This document shows positions 9,819 to 18,623 of a stretch of 64,000 nt of DNA, piece by piece (position 1 is the stretch's first letter; every line of letters starts with the position of its first letter). The DNA comes from CAXBBB01 sp963841855 (GTDB lineage Bacteria > Bacteroidota > Rhodothermia > Rhodothermales > BA12). The position numbers and the translations under genes were made by a program. The stretch spans positions 124,001 to 188,000 of the forward strand of contig CAWJEJ010000004.1 of assembly GCA_963841855.1 (NCBI GenBank), read 5' to 3'. The notes under the pieces were generated by a model that made no database searches, had not been told where the DNA came from, and saw nothing but the letters and a program-made list of their open reading frames with translations.

Positions 9819-10709
9819 ATGCCCAACCGTCCCACTCCCCGCTCGTCTGACGCGATCCTGCTGATCGATCTGGGCGACCTCTACCACGCGTTCGCCAAGG
9901 ATGACTATCGCGGCGGACACGTCATCAAAGACATCCAGACCGCTCTCGAGCGCCTGCCCGACCACGCCGGCCGCGGTCTGCGCGTCTCGGTAACCGACGC
10001 TCGTGCCTATGCCGACTTCTCGAGCCTTCCCGGCGCCGAGATGTTCACGCTGCGCACGCTCTCGGCCTCGGGCATTTCTCCGGTCTACGTCGACGAGCAC
10101 GCTCAGCCAAACGCGTCGGAGCTTATGCTCGCTCTCGATGCCATCGAAGTCGAGGCCGGCACGACCGTTCTCATCGCCAGCGGCAAGCGGATCTACGCGC
10201 CCCTGGTCGACAAACTGCGGCAGCGCGGCTGCACGGTTGCCCTCTACCTCGCCGACTTCCCGTCCGATCGCAAAGCCATCCGTCTGGGCGAGAACGGACG
10301 CATCGAAGCCTTTCGCGATCTCGTCCCCGACCGCACGCCGATCGAGCCCCGAGCGCCACGCGACGTGGAGCACCTCGCCGTCGACGACGAGAACAGCATG
10401 CGCGCGCTCGAAATCATCGAAGAGTTTTTCGGCCAATACGACGAGATCTACCTGACGCCCCTGCTGCGCAAATTGACCGAGAGCGACAGCGAACTCGACC
10501 CCAAAGATGCCATCTCCGACCTGGAAGAGGCAGGCGCGGTCTACCTCGAGAAGCGCCGCGGCTATCCGCACGACTATACCGTGCTGATCGTCGACAAGGA
10601 GCACCCCGACGTAACGCGCGTCCGCGAGCTGTTCGAGGATGAGAACGACTCAGACTACGTGTACGACGAAGCCGAAGAAGGAGAAGACGACGACCAGTAC
10701 GCCGACTGA
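9819..10709 (+). CDS. NYN/PIN-like domain protein with acidic tail, between hslV and hslU
   Basis: A 296-aa cytoplasmic protein. Residues 10-150 read like a NYN (LabA/DUF88) fold: AILLIDLGDLYHAF with the first Asp, ELMLALDAIE in the middle, then TTVLIASGKRIYAPLV and GCTVALYLADF. NYN proteins are metal-dependent nucleases. Here the second acidic motif, usually SGDSDF, is changed to ASGKRI, so catalysis is doubtful. The middle and C-terminal part (about 185-265) has a helical winged-helix-like look (KLTESDSELDPKDAISDLEEAGAV split over two helices), and the last 25 residues are almost all acidic (EDENDSDYVYDEAEEGEDDD). It sits 37 bp before hslU, suggesting co-transcription. Function unknown. Confidence 0.6.
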   Translation: MPNRPTPRSSDAILLIDLGDLYHAFAKDDYRGGHVIKDIQTALERLPDHAGRGLRVSVTDARAYADFSSLPGAEMFTLRTLSASGISPVYVDEHAQPNASELMLALDAIEVEAGTTVLIASGKRIYAPLVDKLRQRGCTVALYLADFPSDRKAIRLGENGRIEAFRDLVPDRTPIEPRAPRDVEHLAVDDENSMRALEIIEEFFGQYDEIYLTPLLRKLTESDSELDPKDAISDLEEAGAVYLEKRRGYPHDYTVLIVDKEHPDVTRVRELFEDENDSDYVYDEAEEGEDDDQYAD

Positions 10710-10746
10710 ACCCACGCCCGACTCCCCCATCCGCACCCGCCCCTCT

Positions 10747-12129
10747 ATGCCGAGCGAACTCACTCCACGACAAGTCGTCGCCGAACTCGACACATACATC
10801 ATCGGCCAGACCGAAGCCAAGAAGAGCGTTGCGATCGCGCTGCGCAACCGGTGGCGCAGGCAGAACGCGCCGCCCGAGATGCGCGACGAGATCATGCCCA
10901 ACAACATCATCCTGATCGGACCGACGGGTGTGGGCAAGACCGAAATCGCCCGCAGACTGGCCCGTCTGGCGGGTGCTCCCTTTATCAAAGTCGAGGCGAC
11001 CAAGTTCACCGAAGTCGGCTACGTCGGCCGCGACGTCGAGAGCATGATCCGCGACCTGATGGACATTGCTATCGGCCTGATCCGCGACGAGCAGACCGAG
11101 AAGGTGCAGGCGAGGGCGCAGGAGCTATCCGAAGAGCGGATCCTCGACCTGCTCGTACCGCCGTCGACGCCGGCACCGTCGAGCCAGACCGGATTCGACT
11201 TGGCGACGAATACCGAAGCCCCGCCGCCCAACAAGACGCGCGAGCGCTTTAGGGAGAAGATGCACGCCGGAGAACTGGACGATCGTGAAGTAGAAGTCGA
11301 GGTAGACGGCGGTGGTGGAGCGATGATGCAGGTGTTCGGGCCGGGCGGATTGGAGGAGATGGGCGTCAACATCCAGGACCTGTTCGGCGGTAAGAACAAG
11401 AAGCGCAAGAAGCGGCGCGTCAAAGTCCCCGAAGCGCTCGAACTGCTCACCAAGGAAGAGGCGGGCAAACTGATCGACATGGATAGGGTGACGCGTGAGG
11501 CGTTGGAGCGCGTGCAGCAGAGCGGCATCGTCTTCATCGACGAGATCGACAAGGTCGCAGGCGGCAACAAGTCGTCTGGAGGCGGTGGGCCGGACGTGTC
11601 GCGCGAAGGTGTCCAGCGCGACCTGCTTCCGATCGTCGAGGGCTCGGCCGTCACGACCAAACACGGACTCGTCAAGACCGACCACATCCTGTTCATCGCG
11701 AGCGGGGCGTTCCACGTCGCCAAGCCCAGCGATCTGATTCCCGAATTGCAGGGCCGCTTTCCGATTCGGGTCGAACTCAACAGCCTGAACGAAGAGGACT
11801 TCTTCGCGATCCTGACGCAGCCCAAGAACGCCCTTCTCAAGCAATACGCCGCGCTGATGCAGACCGAAGGCGTCACGCTCACGTTCACCGACGACGCCGT
11901 GAAGGAGATCGCTGCCATCGCCGCGCGCGTCAACGCCGAGGTCGAGAACATCGGCGCGCGTAGGCTCCACACGATCCTGACGACGCTGCTCGAAGACTAC
12001 CTTTACGAACTGCCGGATGCCATCGAAAACGGCGAAATGGCGGGTGAAATCGAAGTGACAGCCCAGCAGGTCCGCGAGCATCTGCACGACATCGTCGAGG
12101 ACCGCGACCTGAGCCAGTACATTCTGTGA
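10747..12129 (+). CDS. hslU: HslUV protease, ATPase subunit HslU
   Basis: AAA+ unfoldase that feeds substrates into HslV. The 460-aa product starts at ATG 10747 (MPSELTPRQVVAELD). It has Walker A GPTGVGKT at residues 58-65, the GYVGRDVES pore loop just after it, a long I-domain (about 120-230), Walker B IVFIDEIDK, sensor-1 ILFIASGAF, the arginine-finger region ELQGRFPIRVEL, sensor-2 IGARRLHT and the HslV-docking C-terminus DLSQYIL. The long open extension upstream overlaps the preceding gene in another frame and is not coding. Length and motif order are normal. Confidence 0.97.
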   Translation: MPSELTPRQVVAELDTYIIGQTEAKKSVAIALRNRWRRQNAPPEMRDEIMPNNIILIGPTGVGKTEIARRLARLAGAPFIKVEATKFTEVGYVGRDVESMIRDLMDIAIGLIRDEQTEKVQARAQELSEERILDLLVPPSTPAPSSQTGFDLATNTEAPPPNKTRERFREKMHAGELDDREVEVEVDGGGGAMMQVFGPGGLEEMGVNIQDLFGGKNKKRKKRRVKVPEALELLTKEEAGKLIDMDRVTREALERVQQSGIVFIDEIDKVAGGNKSSGGGGPDVSREGVQRDLLPIVEGSAVTTKHGLVKTDHILFIASGAFHVAKPSDLIPELQGRFPIRVELNSLNEEDFFAILTQPKNALLKQYAALMQTEGVTLTFTDDAVKEIAAIAARVNAEVENIGARRLHTILTTLLEDYLYELPDAIENGEMAGEIEVTAQQVREHLHDIVEDRDLSQYIL

Positions 12130-12156
12130 TCCCACGCTCGCACACTTCGTGATCTG

Positions 12157-13098
12157 GTGAACCGCCGCGTCGACTTGCTGCCGCTCAGCCAGTGCCGTCC
12201 TGCTTGGGACGCACTCTGGCAGCACGCGGACAGCGCGACGGCCTTCACCACGAGCCGCTTTGCTCTGGCCCTCGCAGGCGCGACTAAGCAGCCCTGCCAA
12301 GTGCTCGCCCTGTCGGACGATGACGGCATGGCGGCGGCTGTTCTGGTCTACGCCTCCCAGTTCGGTCCGTGGGCACGCGCTTCGCTACCGACGACAGTCT
12401 ACTACAACGCCCCACTCGTTCGCTCGGGCTTGCCGGGAAACGACAGCGCACTAGCGGACCTGCTGAGCGAATTGGGCGCTCGTTTCCCACTGGCGGCGCT
12501 GCAGCTTCCCCCTTCGCAACCCGATTGCCGCCCCTACTCGTGGGCAGGGTTTCGCTGCGAAGTGCGGTACACATTTGCCAGCATCGGCTCGGTACAGCGC
12601 GATTTCTCACGCGCAGTTCGCCAAAGGCTCCGCCGCCACGGCGATCACTACCAGGCCGATACGGCTACGGTCGACGACCCGGTCGTGTCTCGGTTCGCGC
12701 TCAGCGCGTACAAGAGGGACGAGCGTCGTTTACCCCTGCCCGAACCCGTTCTGCTCGACTTATGGTCGCGGCTGGAGCGGTCCGGTTTGGCGCGCGCATT
12801 TGTACTTCGCAACGTGGAGACGGGCGAAGCCGAATCGGCGCAGGTGCTCCTCGACGACGGGCGATCCATCGCGGCGTGGATGGCGGGCAGCGTTCGAGGT
12901 CCTGCCCAGACGATCTGCAACGCGCTGATAGCCGAGCAGGCGGAGTCTGACGGGCGAATGCTGGACCTTTTGGGCGCCAACACGCCATCGGTGGCGGAGT
13001 TCAAGCGCGCCTTCGGCCTGCCGCTGCAACCGTTCTACTATGCGACCCGCGTACCGCGCGTGGTGTCTCCGTTGCACGCACTGCGCCGCGTGGTTTAG
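12157..13098 (+). CDS. FemAB/GNAT-like acyltransferase, probable
   Basis: A 313-aa protein with a GTG start. It shows the double-GNAT layout of FemAB/CelD (BcsL)-type proteins: an N-terminal half with WDALWQHADSATAFTTSRF and VLVYASQFGPW, a basic central helix (FSRAVRQRLRRHGD), and a C-terminal half with FVLRNVETGEAESAQVLL and a conserved-looking LDLLGANTPSVAEFKRAFG that matches the F/K/x/FG signature of this superfamily. Such enzymes acylate or aminoacylate surface polysaccharides or murein precursors. It ends 1 bp before the flippase gene, so they are surely co-transcribed and likely act on one surface glycan. Substrate unknown. Confidence 0.65.
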   Translation: MNRRVDLLPLSQCRPAWDALWQHADSATAFTTSRFALALAGATKQPCQVLALSDDDGMAAAVLVYASQFGPWARASLPTTVYYNAPLVRSGLPGNDSALADLLSELGARFPLAALQLPPSQPDCRPYSWAGFRCEVRYTFASIGSVQRDFSRAVRQRLRRHGDHYQADTATVDDPVVSRFALSAYKRDERRLPLPEPVLLDLWSRLERSGLARAFVLRNVETGEAESAQVLLDDGRSIAAWMAGSVRGPAQTICNALIAEQAESDGRMLDLLGANTPSVAEFKRAFGLPLQPFYYATRVPRVVSPLHALRRVV

Positions 13099-13099
13099 C

Positions 13100-14554
13100 A
13101 TGGCCGAGCAGTCGACCGCTAGGTCCATCGGGGCGCTGCTGAGCGGCTCGGCGATTGCGACCGTCATAGGGTTTGCCGTTCAGCCGGTCTTGACGCGGCT
13201 CTATGCTCCCGAAGCGTTCGGCGTCGCCGATCTGTTCGTTAGCGTCGTGACGCTGCTCTACCCAATCGGCTCGCTGCGCTACGAAGACGCCATCCTCCTC
13301 CCCCAACGCACAGACGATGCGTCGGCGCTGGTGTGGCTCAGCCTGTCGATTTCGCTGGGCGTGTGCGCGCTTCTCACGCTGGCACCCGTGAGCGGACGGT
13401 GGCTGAGCGGCTCGTACGCCACCCTGACGCCTTACCTCTGGGCACTGGCGCCCTGCCTGTTGGCGCTCCGTCTGGGCAGGATTTCCGAAAGCGCGGCGGC
13501 GCGGATAGAGCGGTTCGGCGCAGTCGCGCAGTCGTCCGTCGTGCGCAGCAGCGTCATGTCGAGCGTCCGGCTGCTGGGCGGATGGTCCCTGCCCACGCCT
13601 AGCGTGCTGATTGCCGCGTTCGGTGTCGGCACGGCGGCTGCGGTCGCGCCCCAGGTATGGGCGGTCCGGTCGAGCGGACTGCTGAAGTGGCCGGGGCGCA
13701 CGGCCCTGACACGCGCGGCTCGCTTCTACCGCCGGTTTGCGCTCTTCACGACGCCTGCCGTTTTCTTACACACCGCCACTGCTCGCCTCCCGATCCTGAT
13801 CATTGGCGCTTTCGCACTGGCCGGAGACGTGGGACAGTTGGGCCGGACGTTCTTCGCCATCGGAGCGCCGCTGACACTGATCGCCGGATCGGTTGGGCGC
13901 GTGTTCGTCGTAGAAGCCGCCGCTCGCGTCCATGTCGGAGCGGACGCGCTGGCCAATCTCTCACTCACCTACCTATCGCGGATGGTATGGACAGTGGCCG
14001 GGCCGACAGCGGTCGCGGTCGTGCTGGGTCCCGACGTATTCGAGTGGGCGTTCGGTCCCCAGTGGCGGCCAGCGGGCACGTACGCTCAGTGGCTCGCGCC
14101 ATGGATGGGCGTCATGGCCTGCGCCGGGTCACTGACGGGACTGTTCGACGTAACGGGCAAGCAGCGCTCGGACGCGATTTTCTCGGTCGTCCACATCGCC
14201 GGAATCGTGGGCGCGCTGCTGATCGGCGCTCATGCTGGCGAATGGGTTGGCGCCGGCAAAGTGCTGGGGTCGATCGCGGCGCTGGGCATCGTCGGAGCCC
14301 TACTGCGCGTGGTACATCTGTGCGTCTTGCGTAGCACGGCGCCGGGTGGGCCGTCGTGGACGCGCGCGTGCCTGGCACCTCTCCTTCTCAGCGTAAGCAC
14401 GGCCGTGCTAGGACTGAGCGCCAACGGCTCGGCCCGGCTGGTCGTGCTGTTCCTGGGCGGCCTGCTCTACCTAGCACTGGCGTGGTCAGCGCTCGTGAGA
14501 CGCAGGCCCGGCGCATCGGTCTCGCATAAACCGAACGCGCCGCCCTCCGAATAG
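13100..14554 (+). CDS. Polysaccharide/oligosaccharide flippase (Wzx/MOP-like)
   Basis: A 484-aa inner-membrane protein with about 12-14 hydrophobic segments. It starts MAEQSTARSIGALLSGSAI and has the N-terminal signature VLTRLYAPEAFGVADLF found in O-antigen and capsule flippases of the MOP superfamily. It would move lipid-linked oligosaccharide units to the periplasmic face. The start at 13100 lies one base after the stop of the FemAB-like gene. No glycosyltransferases flank it here, but a sugar-phosphate transferase and a Wzi-like protein lie about 28 kb downstream and could belong to the same pathway. Confidence 0.85.
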   Translation: MAEQSTARSIGALLSGSAIATVIGFAVQPVLTRLYAPEAFGVADLFVSVVTLLYPIGSLRYEDAILLPQRTDDASALVWLSLSISLGVCALLTLAPVSGRWLSGSYATLTPYLWALAPCLLALRLGRISESAAARIERFGAVAQSSVVRSSVMSSVRLLGGWSLPTPSVLIAAFGVGTAAAVAPQVWAVRSSGLLKWPGRTALTRAARFYRRFALFTTPAVFLHTATARLPILIIGAFALAGDVGQLGRTFFAIGAPLTLIAGSVGRVFVVEAAARVHVGADALANLSLTYLSRMVWTVAGPTAVAVVLGPDVFEWAFGPQWRPAGTYAQWLAPWMGVMACAGSLTGLFDVTGKQRSDAIFSVVHIAGIVGALLIGAHAGEWVGAGKVLGSIAALGIVGALLRVVHLCVLRSTAPGGPSWTRACLAPLLLSVSTAVLGLSANGSARLVVLFLGGLLYLALAWSALVRRRPGASVSHKPNAPPSE

Positions 14555-14569
14555 TCGAAAGGCGGCGCG
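14536..14569. terminator. GC-rich hairpin between flippase and bacilliredoxin
   Basis: Arms CGCGCCGCC (14536-14544) and GGCGGCGCG (14561-14569) can pair over 9 bp with a 16-nt loop. It spans the flippase stop codon and lies between two convergent genes, the usual place for a shared terminator. No T-run follows on either strand, so the call is tentative. Confidence 0.35.
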
Positions 14570-14589
14570 AGTCGATGCGATGATGTCGA

Positions 14590-15099
14590 TCAGAGGATGG
14601 ATCGGAACGTGCTCGGAACGCCTGCGGGAGCGGCTGGCTCGGCTACCTCGGGATGGCTGGGCGCGTCACCGGCAGCGTCGGCTCCGCAGTGCGCGGCGAA
14701 CGCGTTGGCGACATCGGCTGCAATGGCTCCTGCGCTTCTGCCCTCGATGTGGCGGCGCTCGACGACGAAGACCGGCTCGCCCTCCTTGAGAAGCGCCATG
14801 AACGGCGACGAAGCCGGGATTCCGACCAAGTGCTCGCGCATCCGGGCCGTCGCCTCCAAATCCTGCCCGGCGAACACGGTCAGGTAGCGGTCGGGCTGGG
14901 CTGGCGCCTGCTGCACCATCGCGACGGCGGGGCGCGCGTTCGCGGCGGCGCATCCGCAGACCGAGTTGACGATGACGAGCGTCGTTCCGGCATCACCCGC
15001 CAAGGCGGCGTCGACGTCCTGAGCCGTGCGCAGTTCGGTGACGCCCAAACGCGTCAGTTCTTGCCGCATTGGGGCGACTAGGTGTTCGGGGTAGGGCAT
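14590..15099 (-). CDS. Bacilliredoxin, BrxA/BrxB family (DUF1094)
   Basis: A 169-aa cytoplasmic thiol-disulfide protein. The active site CGC (Cys48-Cys50) lies in the conserved VNSVCGCAAANARP segment, with YLTVFAGQDLEATARMRE and PSSPFMALLKEGEPVF-like regions (IPASSPFMALLKEG) following as in the family. Bacilliredoxins remove bacillithiol from oxidised proteins, and many Bacteroidota carry this system. The last 25 residues (DAPSHPEVAEPAAPAGVP) are a low-complexity tail not needed for the fold. It is transcribed leftward and alone, convergent with the flippase gene. Confidence 0.9.
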   Translation of the reverse strand: MPYPEHLVAPMRQELTRLGVTELRTAQDVDAALAGDAGTTLVIVNSVCGCAAANARPAVAMVQQAPAQPDRYLTVFAGQDLEATARMREHLVGIPASSPFMALLKEGEPVFVVERRHIEGRSAGAIAADVANAFAAHCGADAAGDAPSHPEVAEPAAPAGVPSTFRSIL

Positions 15100-15190
15100 G
15101 AGAGTCGAGAGTCTAAATGAGTTACTGGAACGTGCGATCCCGAACCTGAGAGTAGGTGGTGGGATCCAGCACTTTGGCGAAATCAGTGTG

Positions 15191-15505
15191 CTACCGGTAG
15201 CGCTGCACTCCGCGCAAATCGCGGTCGAGGTCGTCTCGGCCTAGCGTCCAATCGTCGTGGTGGAGGTCTGGGCCAGGCTGGGCGAGCGTGTCCAGGCGAG
15301 CCTTCAACTCGCCTCCCAGCGCTTCGAGGCGCGTGTCGAACGTGCCGAGGGCATCGCTCATGCCCGGACCGTACCGGTGGAGCCACGCTACAGACTCCAG
15401 GCGGCTATCCAGTATGCGGTGGCGGATGCGCCGTCCACGAGGCGAGGCAAACGCGTACGTGAGCGCGCCGGCTGTGGCAGCGATGAGGAGTGTGGAAATC
15501 CGCAT
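15191..15505 (-). CDS. Small membrane-anchored protein, YtxH-like
   Basis: A 104-aa product starting MRISTLLIAATAGALTYAFA, giving one N-terminal membrane helix with small residues, followed by the basic turn SPRGRRIRHR and a long, probably helical, charged region. This resembles YtxH-type general-stress proteins but the match is loose. The frame can start earlier (15583), yet the hydrophobic N-terminus fits the ATG at 15505 better and leaves 113 bp for a promoter region shared with the divergent NlpC/P60 gene. Function unknown. Confidence 0.55.
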   Translation of the reverse strand: MRISTLLIAATAGALTYAFASPRGRRIRHRILDSRLESVAWLHRYGPGMSDALGTFDTRLEALGGELKARLDTLAQPGPDLHHDDWTLGRDDLDRDLRGVQRYR

Positions 15506-15618
15506 AGGGCAAAAAGGGAGCAACACAGAGGAGTAGAAAGAGGTTGGAGAACCGTATTGTTTCCCTTTTGCGTCGGAATGCATTTTGCAGTGCCCTACCG
15601 ATTGACTACCGCTCTACT

Positions 15619-16221
15619 ATGCGCCTGCTGCTACTCGCCGCTTTTCTGCTCACTGCCCAAGTCGCCTCGGCGCAGCTCAGCGACCGCGCGTCGGTGGGCG
15701 AACGTATTCGGTTGGCGGCACACGGGTGGGACGGGACCGTGTACCGCTTTGGAGGAACCCGCATCTCGGGAATCGACTGTTCGGCGCTGATGGTCCGCTG
15801 GTTCGATCATCTGTTCGACGTTCGGCTCCCCCGTACGTCCAATCAACAGTTCCGAGTCGGCAACGAGGTCGAGCGCGACTGGCTGGCCGAAGGCGATCTG
15901 GTGTTTTTCGGATCACCGTCCCAGATCACACACGTAGGTGTCTACGTCGGTCGCGGCGAGTTCGCTCACGCGTCGAGTTCGGGCGGCGTCACGGTCAGCC
16001 GGATGGCTCAGGAGTATTGGTCGACCCGGTACCGAGGTGCCCGGCGCGTCTTGGAGGGTACGCGCGCTCGTCCCTCCACTCCTACACCCGTTCTGGCCTT
16101 CACCGCCCGGAAGACCGATCCTGCTCCGGCGGCAGAGCAAACTACGGTTACGGGCGCGCCGACCTTCACGACGAGCACGACTGCCGCAAGACAGAAACCA
16201 AAGCGCCGCATCGGATGGTGA
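15619..16221 (+). CDS. NlpC/P60 (C40) cell-wall peptidase, secreted
   Basis: A 200-aa exported murein peptidase. The signal peptide is MRLLLLAAFLLTAQVASAQ. The catalytic domain covers residues 25-135: Cys54 in SGIDCSALMVRWF, His105 in ITHVGVYVGRG and a third polar residue region at EFAHASSSGGV. Enzymes of this family cut the D-Glu to diamino acid bond in stem peptides. The C-terminal 60 residues are Thr/Pro/Lys-rich and may bind or span the wall. Neighbours mtgA and the S66 peptidase also act on murein. Confidence 0.9.
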   Translation: MRLLLLAAFLLTAQVASAQLSDRASVGERIRLAAHGWDGTVYRFGGTRISGIDCSALMVRWFDHLFDVRLPRTSNQQFRVGNEVERDWLAEGDLVFFGSPSQITHVGVYVGRGEFAHASSSGGVTVSRMAQEYWSTRYRGARRVLEGTRARPSTPTPVLAFTARKTDPAPAAEQTTVTGAPTFTTSTTAARQKPKRRIGW

Positions 16222-16353
16222 CAGGGATTCGAGCACTAGCTGGGATCTTTACCATACCCGTCCGGTTCACGCTCTCTACTAATCTGCATCGCCGCCGCCC
16301 ACATGGGTCGTGGCGATTGTTGCTTTTTACCCCCGGCCCTCCATTTCACTCGT

Positions 16354-16824
16354 ATGGCTACCACATACCTCACCCAGGAAGCGCTTACGCGACTGCGCGA
16401 CGAACTCAAAGATCTCAAGACCAAGGGCCGAGCTCGCATCGCCGCCGCCATTGGAGAAGCGCGCGCCCAGGGCGATTTGTCGGAAAATGCCGAGTATGAC
16501 GCTGCCAAAGAGGAGCAAGGGCACCTGGAAGGCCGCATCGCCAAGCTCGAGGAAACGATTCTGAGTTCGCGCATCGTCGACGAAAAGAACATCGACCCGA
16601 CCAAAGCCTACATTTTGTCCAAGGTCAAGGTGAAAAACCACAAGATGAAGGCTAACCAGACCTTCCAACTCGTCTCGCAGGAAGAGGCCGACATGAAGGA
16701 GGGCAAAATCTCGATTTCCAGCCCGATCGGCAAAGCGCTGTTAGGAAAAGAAGTTGGCGACGTGGTCGAGGTCAAAGTGCCGGCAGGCAAAATCAAACTG
16801 GAAGTACTCGACCTGAGCCGCTAA
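16354..16824 (+). CDS. greA: Transcription elongation factor GreA
   Basis: Binds the RNA polymerase secondary channel and stimulates cleavage of backtracked RNA. The 156-aa product has the N-terminal coiled coil with the tip GDLSENAEYDAAKEEQG, which holds the two catalytic acidic residues, and the C-terminal FKBP-like domain ending SPIGKALLGKEVGDVVEV. Length is normal. The start MATTYLTQEALTRLRDEL at 16354 is clear; the leader is T/C-rich without a Shine-Dalgarno sequence. mtgA begins 3 bp after the stop. Confidence 0.97.
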   Translation: MATTYLTQEALTRLRDELKDLKTKGRARIAAAIGEARAQGDLSENAEYDAAKEEQGHLEGRIAKLEETILSSRIVDEKNIDPTKAYILSKVKVKNHKMKANQTFQLVSQEEADMKEGKISISSPIGKALLGKEVGDVVEVKVPAGKIKLEVLDLSR

Positions 16825-16827
16825 GCC

Positions 16828-17520
16828 GTGCGGATCTTACGCCGAGTCCTGAGCCTGATCATCGCTCTGCCCTTGGCGGCGGTGACGAGCTATCTGGGAT
16901 TCTGCTTCTTGCTGATCGTGTTTTACGCAGTCGTCCCACCTCCGACGACAGGCGTCCAGATCCAGCGGCGCGTCGAGGCGATCGCGTCGGGCGCAGCCTA
17001 TACCAAGCGCTACGACCCGGTGTCACGCAGCAAGATCAGCGGTCACCTGCCGCACGCACTCGTCGCCGCCGAAGACGGACGTTTCTACCAGCACGGCGGA
17101 ATCGACTGGGACGCCGTTAGGAAAGCGCTGGACGACAACAAGCGGCGCGGACGGGCCTGGCGCGGCGGCAGCGGTATTACGCAGCAGCTCGTCAAGAACC
17201 TGTTCCAAACGACGCACTCGTCAGGCTGGCGGCGCTACGTGCGCAAGGCGTTCGAGGTGCCGCTCGTCTACGCCGCCGAGTGGACGCTGAGCAAAGACCG
17301 CATCCTCACGCTCTACCTCAACGTGATCGAGTGGGGGCCGGGCGTGTACGGGGCGCAGGCAGCGGCGCAGCACCATTATAAAATCGACGCGGCCAAACTG
17401 TCGCGCAGGCAATCGGCTAGCCTGGCAGCTGTCGTTCCGGCGCCGCGCTCACGAACGCCGGGGCGCATGGGCCGCTACACCGGCATCATCGAGACTCGGA
17501 TGCGGCAGATGGGGTGGTGA
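16828..17520 (+). CDS. mtgA: Monofunctional biosynthetic peptidoglycan transglycosylase
   Basis: A 230-aa inner-membrane glycosyltransferase (GT51) that polymerises lipid II. It starts at a GTG (16828), has an N-terminal membrane helix (LSLIIALPLAAVTSYLGF) and the five GT51 motifs: VAAEDGRFYQHGGIDW with the catalytic Glu, RRGRAWRGGSGITQQLVKNLF, ALYAEWTLSKDRIL-like region (VYAAEWTLSKDRIL), YLNVIEWGPGVYGAQAAAQHHY and the final RQSASLAAVVPAPR. There is no transpeptidase domain. It follows greA with 3 bp spacing, so it is co-transcribed. Confidence 0.95.
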   Translation: MRILRRVLSLIIALPLAAVTSYLGFCFLLIVFYAVVPPPTTGVQIQRRVEAIASGAAYTKRYDPVSRSKISGHLPHALVAAEDGRFYQHGGIDWDAVRKALDDNKRRGRAWRGGSGITQQLVKNLFQTTHSSGWRRYVRKAFEVPLVYAAEWTLSKDRILTLYLNVIEWGPGVYGAQAAAQHHYKIDAAKLSRRQSASLAAVVPAPRSRTPGRMGRYTGIIETRMRQMGW

Positions 17521-17659
17521 GGGCGAGCAAAGAGTGTCGGCAAAGGTGGACGACCGAGATGTTGTCCAAGCGACTCGGCATATCTCTGAAGCCTGTGTCA
17601 TAACGGTGGCACAACCGGTTCGTATTGTACGCGCGCACGAGACGCACATACACACGGAC

Positions 17660-18568
17660 ATGCTACACAAAGTCGACCTGAGCGCCCACCGCCACACGCC
17701 AAGCAACGCCGATGTGGCCAACGCGCTCGACAAAACGGCCCAGATGCTCGACGAGCGCGGAGCCAATCCCCACCGAGTCCAAGCCTACCGCACGGCGGCC
17801 GATACGATTCGCGCGACGCCCTCTCTTCTCGCCGATCAGGTGTATGCCAACGGCGCTCAGTCACTCGAAGCGTTGCCGGGCGTTGGTACGAGTCTGGCGC
17901 AGAGGATCGCAGGTTTCGTTCATACCGGAGAGATGCGAATTCAGCGCGAGCTGCGCGAGCAGACCAAACCCGAGCGTTTGCTCATGCGCGTTCCCGGTAT
18001 TGGCCGAGCGACGGCGCGTCGGTTGCGCGAGGAGCTTGGCATCGAGACGCTTGAAGCACTCGAGATTGCGGCGCACGACGGCACACTGGCCGCCCTCCCC
18101 GGTTTTGCCGAGCGCAAGCTGCAGGCGATCCAGGTTCAACTCGGTGCGCTGCTTGCCCGCTCGACGCGGCGTGATGCGCGCCGCCGCTCACCGGCCAGCG
18201 GAAGTGCTAGCCCGCACATCGCAGACCTACTCAGCATCGACGCGGAGTATCGCGACGGCGCACGTCGAGGGATTCTACGGCAAATCGCGCCGCGGCGCTT
18301 CAACGCGTCCGGTGAGGCGTGGCTGCCCGTCTTGGACACCCGGCGCGGTCCCTGGCGGGTGACGGCGCTGTTCTCCAACACGCCGCGCGCTCACGAACTG
18401 GGCAAGACGGGCGATTGGGTTGTGCTTTACACGCTGGGCGAGAGCGGTGAGCAGACGGCAACGGTGGTCACCGAGACGAGGGGCGAGCTCAAGGGCAAGC
18501 GCGTCGTCCGGGGCCGCGAAGCCGAGTGCCGCGAGTACCACCGCACCGCCACGCGGCAAGCGGCGTGA
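17660..18568 (+). CDS. Helix-hairpin-helix DNA-binding protein, PolX N-terminal-like
   Basis: A 302-aa protein whose first 160 residues match the 8-kDa HhH region of family X DNA polymerases: NADVANALDKTAQMLDERG and PHRVQAYRTAADTIRA, then ALPGVGTSLAQRI and VPGIGRATARRLREELGIE, then ALPGFAERKLQAIQ. The nucleotidyltransferase palm and PHP domains are absent. The C-terminal half (LLSIDAEYRDGARRG, IAPRRFNASGEAWLPVL, GDWVVLYT) is shared by stand-alone HhH proteins of unknown role. It probably binds nicked or gapped DNA. The frame opens earlier at 17534, but the ATG at 17660 precedes the domain by 15 residues and was chosen. Confidence 0.7.
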   Translation: MLHKVDLSAHRHTPSNADVANALDKTAQMLDERGANPHRVQAYRTAADTIRATPSLLADQVYANGAQSLEALPGVGTSLAQRIAGFVHTGEMRIQRELREQTKPERLLMRVPGIGRATARRLREELGIETLEALEIAAHDGTLAALPGFAERKLQAIQVQLGALLARSTRRDARRRSPASGSASPHIADLLSIDAEYRDGARRGILRQIAPRRFNASGEAWLPVLDTRRGPWRVTALFSNTPRAHELGKTGDWVVLYTLGESGEQTATVVTETRGELKGKRVVRGREAECREYHRTATRQAA

Positions 18569-18623
18569 AGCGGCACTCGGCGCACCTCGGCGCGTTGACT
18601 AGCCTGACCTTACGACTGCCGCC

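Noticed and set aside
9819..10709. Toxin of a toxin-antitoxin pair (PIN/NYN nuclease)
   Set aside because: The protein is large, has an acidic tail and an altered active-site motif, and no small antitoxin-like partner gene is adjacent.
14653..15081. Rightward frame opposite the bacilliredoxin gene
   Set aside because: The antisense bacilliredoxin frame carries the conserved CGC motif and full family pattern; the rightward frame has none.
17534..17660. N-terminal extension of the HhH protein
   Set aside because: Not conserved in composition, and the PolX-like domain begins 15 residues after the ATG at 17660.
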